Shown here: positions 1-11,817 of the stretch, one piece after another
Layout: the number at the start of each line of letters is the position of its first letter
Numbering within the stretch: the first letter of the stretch is position 1
Assembly: GCF_001428485.1 (NCBI RefSeq)
Contig: NZ_LMHS01000001.1
Coordinates: forward strand, 496,404-560,403
From: Microbacterium sp. Root180
GTDB lineage: Bacteria > Actinomycetota > Actinomycetes > Actinomycetales > Microbacteriaceae
DNA length: 64,000 nt
Direction: 5' to 3'
Notes under the pieces: model-generated
Told to the model about the DNA's origin: nothing
The model's input: the letters and a program-made list of their open reading frames with translations, nothing else
The model's database searches: none
Translations under genes and position numbers: made by a program

Positions 1-1827
1 GACGACGCCCGCGATCTGCGCGAGCGAGCGGTGTTCGCTCCCGCGCGCGACCGCTTCAAGATCTTCATCCTCGACGAGGCGCACATGGTCACGCCGCAGG
101 GCTTCAACGCCCTGCTCAAGCTGGTCGAGGAGCCCCCCGACCACGTGAAGTTCATCTTCGCCACGACCGAGCCCGAGAAGGTCATCGGCACGATCCGCTC
201 GCGCACGCACCACTACCCGTTCCGGCTGGTGCCTCCGGCGGCGATGCTCGAGTACGTGCAGTCGCTGTGCGAGCAGGAGGGCGTCGAGGTCGAGGCCGGC
301 GTGCTGCCGCTCGTCGTGCGAGCCGGCGGCGGGTCGCCGCGAGACACCCTTTCGCTGCTCGACCAGCTCATCGCAGGGTCCGAAGAGGGGCGCGTGCGCT
401 ACGAGCGCGCGGTCGCGCTCCTCGGGTACACCCACGCCGAGCTGCTCGACGAGGTCGTGGACGCCTTCGCCGCGAGCGACGCCTCGGCCGCTTTCACCGC
501 GATCGACCGCGTGGTGCAGACCGGGCAGGACCCCCGCCGCTTCGTCGACGACCTGCTCGAACGACTGCGCGACCTCATCGTCGTGTCGGCGACGGGCCAG
601 GGAGCGGCGGCTGTGCTGCGCGGCGTCTCGGCCGAAGACCTCCTGCGCATGCAGCGTCAGGCAGATGCGTTCGGCACGGCGCGCCTCTCCGTCATCGCCG
701 ACCTCGTCATCGCGACGCTCGACGACATGACCGGCGCCACGTCACCGCGTCTTCAGCTCGAGCTCATGGTCGCTCGCGTGATGGCGAGGGGAGCGGGCGC
801 CGCGTCCCTGCCCGCGCCGGTCGTGCCCGTGGAGCGTGCCGCCGCCGTGGTCGAACGCGGCCCGGCGCCTGCCGCGCGTCCGGTGGCCGCCGCTGCACCG
901 GCTCCGGCGGCGATGCCCGCAGAGCAGCCGGACTCCGCCCCGGAACCCGTGGACGTCGCGCCGGAGCCCGAGGAGGAGCCCGAGCCGGAGCAGGTCGCTG
1001 CTGCGCCCGAATCGTCGGCAGCCGCGCCCGAATCGGCCGCCGACGAGCCCGTGCCATCGGGCCCGGTGACGGCGCAGCGCATGCGCGATGCGTGGCCCGA
1101 AGTGCTCGCGAGACTCGAAGACCTCAGCCGCGCGTCGTGGCTGCTCGCCTCGAACGCCGAGGTCGCCGGACTCGACGACGACGTGCTGACCCTGTCGTTC
1201 GCGAGTCAGGCCGACGTCACCAAGTTCAAGCAGCGCGCGGCCGGCGGTGGTCCGAGCGAAGACCTTCGACAGGCGATCCTGGCGGTGCTCGGCATCCGCG
1301 TGAAGTACCTCGCGAAGCACGACGGCCCGGCCGCCCCGCCTTCCCCGCCCGCCGCCCCGCCTGCCGCCCCGTCGGCACCTGTCCGGCCCGCCGCAGCGCG
1401 CGCGTCCGCCCCTGCGGCTGCGGCGCCCGTGACCGAGTGGGCGGTCGCGCCCATCCCGACCGATGCCGACGCGCCGCCGCCCGATCCCGGTCCCGCCGCG
1501 ATGTCGGCGCTCGGCCAGTTCGCCGTCGATGACGAGCCCGAAGACGCCGCGCGCGCCCGCGTCGCGACGCTGGCGCCCGCTCGGGAGGGCGAGGTGCTGC
1601 GCGCCGCCGACGTCGAGCCGTCGATCGAGGTCGACGACGAGGACGACGAGGGAGCGGATGCCGCGACCGACACCCCGGTGCCGCCCGTGGTCGCACCGCC
1701 GCTGCCCCCGGTCGCGTCGACGCGCAACGACGGCGTGCAGCGCTACGGCGAAGCCGTCGTGCGTCAGGTTCTGGGCGCCACGTTCGTGCGGGAAGAGCCC
1801 TACGAGCCCCCGACGAGGTTCAACTAG
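1..1827 (+). CDS. dnaX: DNA polymerase III subunit gamma/tau, 5'-truncated by window edge
   Basis: Clamp-loader ATPase subunit of the replicative polymerase. The reading frame is open from base 1, so the N-terminal P-loop and zinc cysteines lie outside the window and about 608 residues remain. Visible AAA+ features are the Walker B stretch ILDEAHM near fragment residue 25, NALLKLVEEPP, and a sensor/arginine-finger region (FATTEPEKV, then IRSRT). After the clamp-loader helical domain comes a long Ala/Pro/Glu-rich linker and a tau-like C-terminus. No slippery A-run suggesting a programmed gamma frameshift was seen. recR follows after 3 nt, the usual dnaX-recR pairing. Confidence 0.95.
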   Translation, partial: DDARDLRERAVFAPARDRFKIFILDEAHMVTPQGFNALLKLVEEPPDHVKFIFATTEPEKVIGTIRSRTHHYPFRLVPPAAMLEYVQSLCEQEGVEVEAGVLPLVVRAGGGSPRDTLSLLDQLIAGSEEGRVRYERAVALLGYTHAELLDEVVDAFAASDASAAFTAIDRVVQTGQDPRRFVDDLLERLRDLIVVSATGQGAAAVLRGVSAEDLLRMQRQADAFGTARLSVIADLVIATLDDMTGATSPRLQLELMVARVMARGAGAASLPAPVVPVERAAAVVERGPAPAARPVAAAAPAPAAMPAEQPDSAPEPVDVAPEPEEEPEPEQVAAAPESSAAAPESAADEPVPSGPVTAQRMRDAWPEVLARLEDLSRASWLLASNAEVAGLDDDVLTLSFASQADVTKFKQRAAGGGPSEDLRQAILAVLGIRVKYLAKHDGPAAPPSPPAAPPAAPSAPVRPAAARASAPAAAAPVTEWAVAPIPTDADAPPPDPGPAAMSALGQFAVDDEPEDAARARVATLAPAREGEVLRAADVEPSIEVDDEDDEGADAATDTPVPPVVAPPLPPVASTRNDGVQRYGEAVVRQVLGATFVREEPYEPPTRFN

Positions 1828-1830
1828 TCC

Positions 1831-2424
1831 ATGTATGACGGCATCGTCCAAGACCTGATCGACGAGTTCGGGCGTCTTCCCGGCATCGGGCCGAAGTCCG
1901 CTCAGCGGATCACGTTCCACATCCTGCAGACCCCCAACTTCGACGTCTCGCACCTCGCCCAGCTCCTCGCCGAGGTGCGCGAGAAGGTGCGCTTCTGCGA
2001 GGTCTGCGGCAACGTGTCGGAGCAGGACCGCTGCTCGATCTGCCGCGACCCGCGCCGCAATCCGAGTCTCATCTGCGTGGTGGAGGACGCCAAGGATGTG
2101 TCGGCGATCGAGCGCACCCGCGAGTTCCGTGGGCTCTACCACGTCCTCGGCGGCGCGATCAGCCCCATCGCCGGCATCGGACCCGACGACCTGCGCATCA
2201 CCCAGCTCATGCAGCGACTGGCCGACGGGACGGTGCAGGAGGTCATCCTGGCGACCAACCCGAACCTCGAGGGCGAAGCGACGGCCACCTACCTCAGCCG
2301 GCTCCTTCACACGCTCGAGATCTCGGTCACTCGTCTCGCGTCAGGGCTCCCCGTCGGAGGCGACCTCGAGTACGCCGACGAGGTCACGCTCGGCCGCGCC
2401 TTCGAGGGTCGCCGCTCGGTCTGA
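1831..2424 (+). CDS. recR: Recombination protein RecR
   Basis: Protein of 197 residues, normal for RecR, which acts with RecO/RecF in loading RecA at gaps. It shows the N-terminal helix-hairpin-helix ([11 protein letters not shown]), the four-cysteine zinc motif (CEVC then CSIC) and a Toprim domain beginning [10 protein letters not shown]. The ATG lies 3 nt after the dnaX stop, so the two are almost certainly co-transcribed and translationally coupled. Confidence 0.97.
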   Translation: MYDGIVQDLIDEFGRLPGIGPKSAQRITFHILQTPNFDVSHLAQLLAEVREKVRFCEVCGNVSEQDRCSICRDPRRNPSLICVVEDAKDVSAIERTREFRGLYHVLGGAISPIAGIGPDDLRITQLMQRLADGTVQEVILATNPNLEGEATATYLSRLLHTLEISVTRLASGLPVGGDLEYADEVTLGRAFEGRRSV

Positions 2425-2556
2425 GTTCCCGGGCTCCGCGGATCGCCGGCGCCGTACCCGAGGCGGCGGTCTGTCCGGGGTCCGCCGTACATTGGCAGTC
2501 GCGGGCCTCAGTCGAGGCGACGACACCCACGATCCTGGACAGATGGAAGTGACGAT

Positions 2557-3513
2557 GTGAACGCCGCCGTGCAGAGGTTCGATTCCCGCGCGTGGGTGCT
2601 GTTCGCGATCATGGCGCTGGTGTGGGGCATCCCCTACCTCTTCATCAAGGTCGCCGTCGACTCCTACTCGCCCGCGGCGATGGTCGCCGGCCGCACGCTG
2701 ATCGGCGCCATCCTCCTGCTGCCCTTCGCGCTGCGGCAGAGTGCATTGAGACCCGCGTTCTCCAAGATCGGGTGGGTGCTGGCCTTCGGCGCGATCGAGA
2801 TGGCCGGCCCGTTCCTGCTGCTCGGGCACGCCGAGCAGACCCTGCCGTCCGGCCTCACCGGACTCCTCGTCGCCACCGTTCCGCTCTTCGCCGCGCTGAT
2901 CGCGTTCAGCGGGGGCGACCGGTCCGTGCTCAAGCCCGCACGCGCGATCGGTCTCCTGGTCGGCTTCGCCGGCGTCGCGGTGATCGTGGCAGGACCGGGC
3001 CTCGCGATCGAGGGGGGCGGCGGACTCATCGCGGTCGGGGAGGTCCTGCTCGTGGCCGTCTGCTACGCGATCGCCCCGTTCATCGTGGCGCACAAGCTCA
3101 AGGACGTCCCCGCTCTCGGCACGATCACCCTCTCGCTCTTCGCGGTCGGCATCTTCTACCTGCCCATCGGCCTGCTCACGCAGCACGAGGTGCCGACCAT
3201 CGACGCAACCGTTGCCCTCGTTCTGCTCGGCGTCCTGTGCACCGCGGTCGCGTTCATCGTCTTCTTCGCGCTCATCAAGCGGGTCGGTCCGGTTCGCGCG
3301 CCGCTGTTCACCTACGTCAATCCCGTCGTCGCGATCATCCTCGGCACCATCATCCTCGGCGAGGCTCTCACCGTCGGCCTGCTGGTCGGCTTCCCTCTCG
3401 TGATCCTCGGATGCTGGCTGGCGGCCACCGGCGGCACGTTCCGCCCACGAGAACCAGACCCCGCGCCGCAGCGCGACCTCGACTCCGAACTGCCGCCGGT
3501 CGCTCCCGGCTGA
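2557..3513 (+). CDS. EamA/DMT-family transporter
   Basis: Inner-membrane protein of 318 residues with about ten hydrophobic segments arranged as two EamA repeats (first helix VLFAIMALVWGIPYLFIKVAV, second repeat starting GLIAVGEVLLVAVCYAIAPF). The GTG start follows GGAAGTGAC at ribosome-binding distance. The C-terminal 25 residues are hydrophilic and cytosolic. DMT proteins export metabolites or drugs, but the substrate cannot be told from sequence or from its neighbours, which are unrelated. Confidence 0.85.
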   Translation: MNAAVQRFDSRAWVLFAIMALVWGIPYLFIKVAVDSYSPAAMVAGRTLIGAILLLPFALRQSALRPAFSKIGWVLAFGAIEMAGPFLLLGHAEQTLPSGLTGLLVATVPLFAALIAFSGGDRSVLKPARAIGLLVGFAGVAVIVAGPGLAIEGGGGLIAVGEVLLVAVCYAIAPFIVAHKLKDVPALGTITLSLFAVGIFYLPIGLLTQHEVPTIDATVALVLLGVLCTAVAFIVFFALIKRVGPVRAPLFTYVNPVVAIILGTIILGEALTVGLLVGFPLVILGCWLAATGGTFRPREPDPAPQRDLDSELPPVAPG

Positions 3514-3536
3514 GCGCGACCCCGGCGCCCCGCCGC

Positions 3537-4025
3537 CTACCGCAGCACTTCGACGAGGGCGATCCACGACACCACGATCGCCGAGATGATTGCGATGATG
3601 GCCCCGCCCGCGGCGACCGCCAAGCCTGCGGAATGGCCGACGAGGAGCATCGTGCCGGCGACCGCGTAGCAGACGATGGGCGCGAATCCGAGCAGGGCCT
3701 TGAGGAAGCGCGCACGGTCCTCGGGGGTCGGATCTCTCGAGATCACCGAGGTCGCGTGGACCTGGAAGATCGCCGCGGTGGCCGTCGCGAGGAGCACCGC
3801 GACGCCGTACCAGAGCGGCGAGACGTCGGGGACGAGCCCGACCGCGGACACGACGATCGCCAGCACGAGGGCGGCGATCGCCGCGGCGAGGCGCGACGTG
3901 AGCGTCCGCGAGGTGATGATCTCGGCGATGTTGACGCTCGCCGCCACGATCACGAGACCCGCGAGCGCCGCGGTCGCCCCCACCATGGCGACGTTGAAGT
4001 CCGTCCATTGCGCGATCCCGTCCAT
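3537..4025 (-). CDS. Small integral membrane protein, unknown function
   Basis: About 162 residues with four or five hydrophobic helices and no catalytic motif recognised. A longer reading frame begins at 4073, but the ATG at 4025 is preferred because TAGCAT on the minus strand (4033-4038) sits 13 nt upstream, matching the leaderless pattern seen throughout the window. It converges with the DMT transporter gene and is divergent from lysC. The family is not recognised. Confidence 0.7.
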   Translation of the reverse strand: MDGIAQWTDFNVAMVGATAALAGLVIVAASVNIAEIITSRTLTSRLAAAIAALVLAIVVSAVGLVPDVSPLWYGVAVLLATATAAIFQVHATSVISRDPTPEDRARFLKALLGFAPIVCYAVAGTMLLVGHSAGLAVAAGGAIIAIISAIVVSWIALVEVLR

Positions 4026-4159
4026 GCGCTGGATGCTAGCGCCCGAGGGGCCGCGACCGCGCGCGCCCGACACATGGCCGGAGCGGAATCGGGGCGTCCG
4101 TAAGATGGACGCTGGGGGCGCGGCATCCGATCGCGTTCGCCTTTCCCGGGAGTTCGAAC

Positions 4160-6765
<2,606 letters not shown>

Positions 6766-6869
6766 GCGCGGCATCCGCTCGTTTGACCGCCCGGCAAGAT
6801 GCCGTGTTCTTTCGCGCGGAATCCGCGCACGCGGCCGGGAGCGCTTTCGGCCCGAACTAGACTTGTCGG

Positions 6870-8393
6870 GTGACCGAAACGCCCTCCGACGCCCTGCCTG
6901 ACCCCGACGACAGCGACCTGCCCTCGGGAACGGTCGACGTGCTGCTGATCGGCGGCGGGATCATGAGCGCCACGCTCGGCACGCTGCTCCAGGAACTTCA
7001 GCCGACGTGGAAGATCGCCGTGTTCGAGCGTCTGTCCGACGTCGCTCTGGAGAGTTCCAACGCTTGGAACAACGCGGGCACCGGTCACGCCGCCCTGTGC
7101 GAGCTCAACTACATGCCCGAGGGCAAGGACGGGTCGGTCGACCCCGCCAAGGCGATCTCGATCAACGAGCAGTTCCAGCAGAGCCGCCAGCTGTGGTCGT
7201 CGCTCGTGGAGCGCGGCGTGCTGGATGCCCCCTCGACGTTCATCAACTCGGCGCCGCACATGACGTTCGTGCAGGGCGAGAAGGACGTCGCGTACCTCAA
7301 GAAGCGCTATGAGTCGCTCAAGCAGGAGCCGCTCTTCGCCGGGATCGAGTACAGCGAGGACTCGCGCGTCATCAACACGTGGGCGCCGCTGCTGATGCAG
7401 AAGCGCCGCAAGGGCGAGCCGTTCGCCGCGACCCGCGTGCCCGCCGGCACCGATGTGGACTTCGGTGCGCTCACGCGTCAGCTGCTCGCGCATCTGGCCG
7501 AGAACGGCGCGGACGTCCGCACGAACACCGAGGTCCGCAGTCTCAAGCGTCTCGCCGACGGCACGTGGGGCGTGAAGTACCGGCGCTCCATCGGCCGCAC
7601 CCCCGGTGAGATCCGCGCGAAGTTCGTGTTCGTCGGCGCGGGCGGCTGGGCGCTGAAGCTGCTGCAGCGCTCGGGCATCCCCGAGATCAAGGGCTACGGC
7701 GTCTTCCCCATCGGCGGCCAGTTCCTCAAGACCACGAATCCCGCGGTCGTCGCGCAGCACAAGGCGAAGGTGTACTCGCAGGCGTCGGTCGGCGCCCCTC
7801 CGATGTCCGTGCCCCACCTCGACACGCGCGTGGTCGACGGTGAGGCCTCGCTGCTGTTCGGTCCGTTCGCGACGTTCAGCCCGAAGTTCCTCAAGAACGG
7901 CTCGATGTTCGACATCGTCAGCCAGGTGCGGCCGCACAACCTCGGCCCGATGATGAAGGTCGCGTGGGACAACCCGTCGCTGATCACCTACCTCGTCGGC
8001 GAGCTCCTCAAGAACCATGCGCGCAAGGTCGACAGCCTGCGCACGTTCATGCCGACCGCGAAGGACGAGGACTGGGAGCTGATCCAGGCCGGCCAGCGCG
8101 CGCAGGTGATGAAGAAGGACCCGGAGAAGGGCGGCATCCTGCAGTTCGGCACCGAGGTCGTGACCGGTGCCGACGGCTCGATCGCCGGGCTGCTCGGGGC
8201 ATCTCCGGGGGCCTCCACTGCTGCGTCCATCATGCTCGGCCTGCTCAAGACGTGCTTCCCCGACCGTGTCGACGGGTGGGAGCCGCGCCTGCGCGAGCTG
8301 ATCCCCAGCTACGGAGAGACCCTCAACCCGCGTCCCGCGGTCGCCGAGGAGTCGCTCACCGAGACCGCAGCCACACTCGCCCTCTCCGCCTGA
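6870..8393 (+). CDS. mqo: Malate:quinone oxidoreductase
   Basis: FAD-dependent peripheral membrane enzyme oxidising malate to oxaloacetate and passing electrons to quinone, replacing or supplementing NAD malate dehydrogenase in the TCA cycle. The 507-residue length is typical. The dinucleotide-binding motif LLIGGGIMSATLG is near residue 25, followed by NAWNNAGTGHAALCELNY characteristic of Mqo, with the family C-terminal region LLGASPGASTAASIML. The GTG start is supported by TAGACT 12 nt upstream, suggesting a leaderless mRNA. Confidence 0.95.
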   Translation: MTETPSDALPDPDDSDLPSGTVDVLLIGGGIMSATLGTLLQELQPTWKIAVFERLSDVALESSNAWNNAGTGHAALCELNYMPEGKDGSVDPAKAISINEQFQQSRQLWSSLVERGVLDAPSTFINSAPHMTFVQGEKDVAYLKKRYESLKQEPLFAGIEYSEDSRVINTWAPLLMQKRRKGEPFAATRVPAGTDVDFGALTRQLLAHLAENGADVRTNTEVRSLKRLADGTWGVKYRRSIGRTPGEIRAKFVFVGAGGWALKLLQRSGIPEIKGYGVFPIGGQFLKTTNPAVVAQHKAKVYSQASVGAPPMSVPHLDTRVVDGEASLLFGPFATFSPKFLKNGSMFDIVSQVRPHNLGPMMKVAWDNPSLITYLVGELLKNHARKVDSLRTFMPTAKDEDWELIQAGQRAQVMKKDPEKGGILQFGTEVVTGADGSIAGLLGASPGASTAASIMLGLLKTCFPDRVDGWEPRLRELIPSYGETLNPRPAVAEESLTETAATLALSA

Positions 8394-8472
8394 CACCCTC
8401 ACGGGCTGAAGGCGCCCGCCTCTCCCGGGCGGAGGCGGATTCGGCGGCCGCCGACTTCCGTAGAATCGCCGG

Positions 8473-9132
8473 GTGGCCAAACTGTACTTCCGCTACGGGG
8501 CGATGAACTCCGGCAAGTCCACGTCGCTCCTGCAGGCCGCGTACAACTACGAGGAGCGCGGTCAGCACGTGCTCCTGGCCAAGCCCGAGATCGACACCAA
8601 GGGCGCCGACCAGATCTCCAGCCGTCTCGGGGTCGAGCGCACCGTCGACTTCCTCATCCCGCCGGGAGCCGACCTCCGTGCGCTCTTCGCCGAGCATCGG
8701 GCGAAGGTGCAGGAGCGGGCCGAGGACGCGCTGATCCCGGAATCCTCGGCCACCGGCGCGGCACCCGACGTCGCCTGCCTGATGATCGACGAGGCTCAGT
8801 TCCTCACACGCGAGCAGGTCGACGACCTGCTGCGGATCGTCGTGCTCGATCGCATCCCCGTGCTCGCGTACGGCATCCGCACGGACTTCCAGACGCAGGC
8901 CTTCCCGGGCTCGCGTCGCCTTCTCGAACTCGCCCACAGCCTCGAGGAGCTCAAGACGATCTGCCGCTGCGGACGCAAGGCGCTCTTCAACGCCCGACTC
9001 GTCGGCGGCCGGTTCGTGTTCGACGGCGACCAGGTCGCGATCGACGAGCTCTCCACGGCCCGCGTCACCTACGAGTCGATGTGCGCGGAGTGCTATCTGC
9101 GCGAGTCGGGCGGGCGAATCGGCGCCAACTAG
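8473..9132 (+). CDS. tdk: Thymidine kinase (type II)
   Basis: Salvage phosphorylation of thymidine to dTMP. The 219-residue protein has the P-loop GAMNSGKS at residues 9-16, Walker B-like DEAQF, and the two CxC/CxxC pairs of the structural zinc site (ICRCG and CAEC). The GTG start lies exactly 12 nt after TAGAAT at 8461, so the transcript is probably leaderless. galE begins 10 nt after the stop. Confidence 0.95.
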   Translation: MAKLYFRYGAMNSGKSTSLLQAAYNYEERGQHVLLAKPEIDTKGADQISSRLGVERTVDFLIPPGADLRALFAEHRAKVQERAEDALIPESSATGAAPDVACLMIDEAQFLTREQVDDLLRIVVLDRIPVLAYGIRTDFQTQAFPGSRRLLELAHSLEELKTICRCGRKALFNARLVGGRFVFDGDQVAIDELSTARVTYESMCAECYLRESGGRIGAN

Positions 9133-9141
9133 TCTGGGAGC

Positions 9142-10161
9142 ATGCGAGTTCTCCTCACCGGCGGCGCCGGCTACATCGGTGCGCACACCGCGATCGCGCT
9201 CATCGAGGCGGGTCATGACGTGCTCATCGTCGACGACATGTCGGGCACCAGTCCTGAGGCCGTGGCGCGCGTCGAGCAGATCACGGGGGCATCCGTCCCG
9301 CTGCTCGTGGCAGACGTGCGCGACGACGAGGCGCTCACGGCGTTCGTGCGCGCGCACGCGCCGGTCGACGCCGTGATCCACCTCGCAGGTCTGAAGGCCG
9401 TCGGCGACTCGGTGGCCGAGCCGGTGCGCTACTACGACGTCAATCTCGGTTCGTCGATCACTCTGCTCCAGGTGATGGCGGCCGAGGGCATCCCCACGAT
9501 CGTGTTCTCCAGCTCGGCGACCGTGTACGGCACGCCCGAGCACCTCCCTCTCACCGAGGAGTCGCCCACGGGTATTGACCTCGCGAACCCCTACGGCAAG
9601 ACCAAGCGCATGATCGAGGAGATCCTCGCCGACGCCGCTGCGGCAGCACCCGACCTGCGCGCCATCAGCCTGCGCTACTTCAATCCTGTCGGCGCGCACC
9701 CGTCCGGCCTCATCGGGGAGGACCCGCACGGCATCCCGAACAATCTCATGCCGTTCGTGTCGCGCGTCGCGATCGGGACGCTCCCTGAGGTGGCGGTGTT
9801 CGGCACCGACTACGACACGCCTGACGGGACCGGACAGCGCGACTACATCCACGTCACCGACCTCGCGGCCGGCCATGTCGCCGCCCTCGAGCACGCCCGG
9901 CCCGGGTACGACGTCTACAACCTCGGGACGGGGGAGCCGGTCTCGGTCCTCGAGCTCATCGCCGCGTTCGAGCGGGCGAGCGGACGCGAGATCCCGAAGA
10001 AGCTCGCGCCGCGTCGCCCCGGAGACGTCGCCGCCACCTATGGCGACCCGTCCAAGGCCGGGCGGGAGCTGGGATGGTCGACGCGTCTCACGATCGACGA
10101 CGCCTGCCGGGACTACTGGAACTGGCAGACGCGCAACCCGAACGGCTACGCCGGAGCCTGA
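9142..10161 (+). CDS. galE: UDP-glucose 4-epimerase
   Basis: Interconverts UDP-glucose and UDP-galactose for galactose metabolism and cell-envelope sugars. It has 339 residues and is an extended SDR protein: NAD motif GGAGYIGAHT at the N-terminus, SSSATVYG, the catalytic YxxxK in NPYGKTK, and the family region GTDYDTPDGTGQRDYIHV. TAGTCT, which overlaps the tdk stop codon, is 12 nt before the ATG and suggests an own leaderless promoter. Confidence 0.95.
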   Translation: MRVLLTGGAGYIGAHTAIALIEAGHDVLIVDDMSGTSPEAVARVEQITGASVPLLVADVRDDEALTAFVRAHAPVDAVIHLAGLKAVGDSVAEPVRYYDVNLGSSITLLQVMAAEGIPTIVFSSSATVYGTPEHLPLTEESPTGIDLANPYGKTKRMIEEILADAAAAAPDLRAISLRYFNPVGAHPSGLIGEDPHGIPNNLMPFVSRVAIGTLPEVAVFGTDYDTPDGTGQRDYIHVTDLAAGHVAALEHARPGYDVYNLGTGEPVSVLELIAAFERASGREIPKKLAPRRPGDVAATYGDPSKAGRELGWSTRLTIDDACRDYWNWQTRNPNGYAGA

Positions 10162-10163
10162 GG

Positions 10164-10997
10164 CTACGAGGTCTCGGGTGCCGCCGCACCGCGCCGACGC
10201 GGGAGCGGAACGAGCATCGACGTCGTTCGCCGGTAATCGGCGTACGCGGGGTACTTCGATGCGGTGATCGACTCGGTGAAGATCGTCGAGCCGATGAACA
10301 GCAGCGTGAGCAGCGCGGCCCCGGCGATGGTCCAGTTGAGCCAGCTCCCGCCATCCGCGACGAGCGCGACGGCGCCGATCGCGTAGAACGCCCACCACTG
10401 CGCCTGCTCGAAGAAGAAGTTCGGGTGACGGCTGTAGGCGAACAGGCCGCTCGTCACGAATCCAGGCTCGAGGTGACCGCCCGCGGCCTTCTTCTTCTCA
10501 TGGAAGTCCCACTGCTGCTGGTCGGCGACGAACTCTCCCACGAGGAAGGCCGCGAAGAGGACGGCGAACGCGGCATCCCACCCGCCGAACGGCACCGGAT
10601 GCTGCCACGCGATGTATGCCGGGAGCGTGATGAGCACCAGCAGGGCGTTCTGGTACAGCACGATGAAGAACAGGTTGAACAGCTGGAACTGCCACGGCTT
10701 CATACGACCGCGCAGGATGGCCCAGCGGTAGTCCTCCATGCCGGTGTACCCGCCCTTTCGGGCGAAGTTGAAGGTGAGCCGGGCGCCCCAGGCCGTGACG
10801 AGCACGGCCATCACGATCAGGCGGACGGCGTCCTCGCCGGCCAGAAGGGCTGAGATCGCGAAGATCCAGACGTACACGACCGGGACGATCGACCAGAGGC
10901 GATCGACCCACGAGGTGTCCTTCGTGATGAGCGAGGCGATCCAGCAGAACGCGGAGGCAGCGCCCGCGACGATGAGGACGACGAGGAGGGGATCCAT
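10164..10997 (-). CDS. DUF1295 membrane protein (steroid 5-alpha reductase-like fold)
   Basis: The 277-residue protein has about seven hydrophobic segments. The C-terminal half carries [20 protein letters not shown] and [16 protein letters not shown], the conserved pattern of DUF1295/isoprenylcysteine-methyltransferase-like reductases. Substrate unknown. On the minus strand TAGCCT (11004-11009) lies 12 nt before the ATG, giving a leaderless promoter whose -35 region would fall inside the first of the two LldR-type palindromes at 11020-11055. The regulator next door may therefore control both genes. Confidence 0.85.
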   Translation of the reverse strand: MDPLLVVLIVAGAASAFCWIASLITKDTSWVDRLWSIVPVVYVWIFAISALLAGEDAVRLIVMAVLVTAWGARLTFNFARKGGYTGMEDYRWAILRGRMKPWQFQLFNLFFIVLYQNALLVLITLPAYIAWQHPVPFGGWDAAFAVLFAAFLVGEFVADQQQWDFHEKKKAAGGHLEPGFVTSGLFAYSRHPNFFFEQAQWWAFYAIGAVALVADGGSWLNWTIAGAALLTLLFIGSTIFTESITASKYPAYADYRRTTSMLVPLPRRRGAAAPETS

Positions 10998-11019
10998 GGC
11001 GCCAGGCTACCCGGTTGCA

Positions 11020-11055
11020 TGTGGTCCGACCACACGATACTGTGGTCCGACCACA
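11020..11055. promoter_or_regulatory. Tandem perfect palindromes, LldR/FadR-type operators
   Basis: Two identical copies of TGTGGTCCGACCACA (11020-11034 and 11041-11055) lie 21 bp apart, two helical turns on the same DNA face. Each has 7-bp arms around one base and contains the TGGTC..GACCA core typical of FadR-subfamily GntR regulators. A -10-like TACTGT (11038-11043) lies between them, so binding would block the downstream regulator's own promoter. Confidence 0.85.
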
Positions 11056-11071
11056 ATCGACGAGGAGTTCC

Positions 11072-11803
11072 GTGGCCCTGTCATCGCAGACGCCGACGCC
11101 GACCGCCCGGGCGTGGCAGCTCGTGCTCGAACGCGTCGAGACCGACCTGCTCGACGGCGCACTGCAGCCCGGCGATCGCCTGCCTCCCGAGCGCGAACTC
11201 GCCGCCACCCTGGGGGTGGGCCGTTCGAGCGTGCGCGAGGCGCTGCGCGTTCTCGAGGTCATGGGCCTCATCCGAACGGCGACCGGCTCGGGGCCGTCGG
11301 CGGGCGCCATCATCATCGCCACACCGCAGGGCGGCATGTCGGCGCTGCTGCGCCTTCAGGTCGCCGCGCAGGGGTTCCCTCTCGACGACGTGGTCCGCAC
11401 GCGTCTGGTCCTGGAATCCGCCGTCGTCGACGCGCTTGCCGCCGACCCCGACCGCGACACGCTCGCGGCGCGCGCCGTCGTCGACGCGATGGAGGCCGCC
11501 GACCTCACGCCCGCGGAGTTCCTCGCGCTCGACGCCCAGCTGCACCTGGCGCTGGCCGAGGCATCCGGCAACGTCGTCATCGCCGCGATGATGGCGGGCC
11601 TGCGCACGGCGATCGAGTCCTACGTCCAGGCGGGAGCCGCCGGCATCGACGACTGGGATGCTGCCGCCGGCCGACTGCGCCGCGAGCACCGCGCGATCCT
11701 CGACGCCGTGGACGCGGGCGACGCCGAGCTGGCGCGCACGCGCATCCACGACCACATCACCGGCTACTACGCCGAAGCGGGCCTGGCCCGCCGCACCGAG
11801 TGA
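11072..11803 (+). CDS. FadR-family (GntR/FCD) transcriptional regulator, LldR-like
   Basis: The 243-residue repressor has an N-terminal winged helix ([32 protein letters not shown]) and a C-terminal FCD ligand domain with metal-binding histidines ([29 protein letters not shown]). The reading frame opens at 11015, but that region is occupied by the operators; the GTG at 11072 preceded by GAGGAG is chosen. It is 14 nt upstream of the lactate dehydrogenase gene, so L-lactate or a related 2-hydroxyacid is the likely effector, by analogy with LldR. Confidence 0.88.
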   Translation: MALSSQTPTPTARAWQLVLERVETDLLDGALQPGDRLPPERELAATLGVGRSSVREALRVLEVMGLIRTATGSGPSAGAIIIATPQGGMSALLRLQVAAQGFPLDDVVRTRLVLESAVVDALAADPDRDTLAARAVVDAMEAADLTPAEFLALDAQLHLALAEASGNVVIAAMMAGLRTAIESYVQAGAAGIDDWDAAAGRLRREHRAILDAVDAGDAELARTRIHDHITGYYAEAGLARRTE

Positions 11804-11817
11804 AGGAAGCACAACCC

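Noticed and set aside
1000..1800. Programmed frameshift site for a short gamma form of dnaX
   Set aside because: The linker region contains no A-rich slippery heptamer or following hairpin comparable to that of Escherichia coli.
2341..4008. 555-codon minus-strand frame over the first DMT transporter
   Set aside because: Shadow frame rich in Arg, Asp and Glu; the plus strand encodes a typical ten-helix transporter.
8356..10398. 680-codon minus-strand open frame opposite tdk and galE
   Set aside because: Same shadow effect; low-complexity Arg/Asp/Val composition and no ribosome-binding site.
10738..11817. Very long in-frame extension upstream of lldD
   Set aside because: It runs through the operators and the complete regulator gene in another frame; lldD homologues begin at the ATG at 11818.
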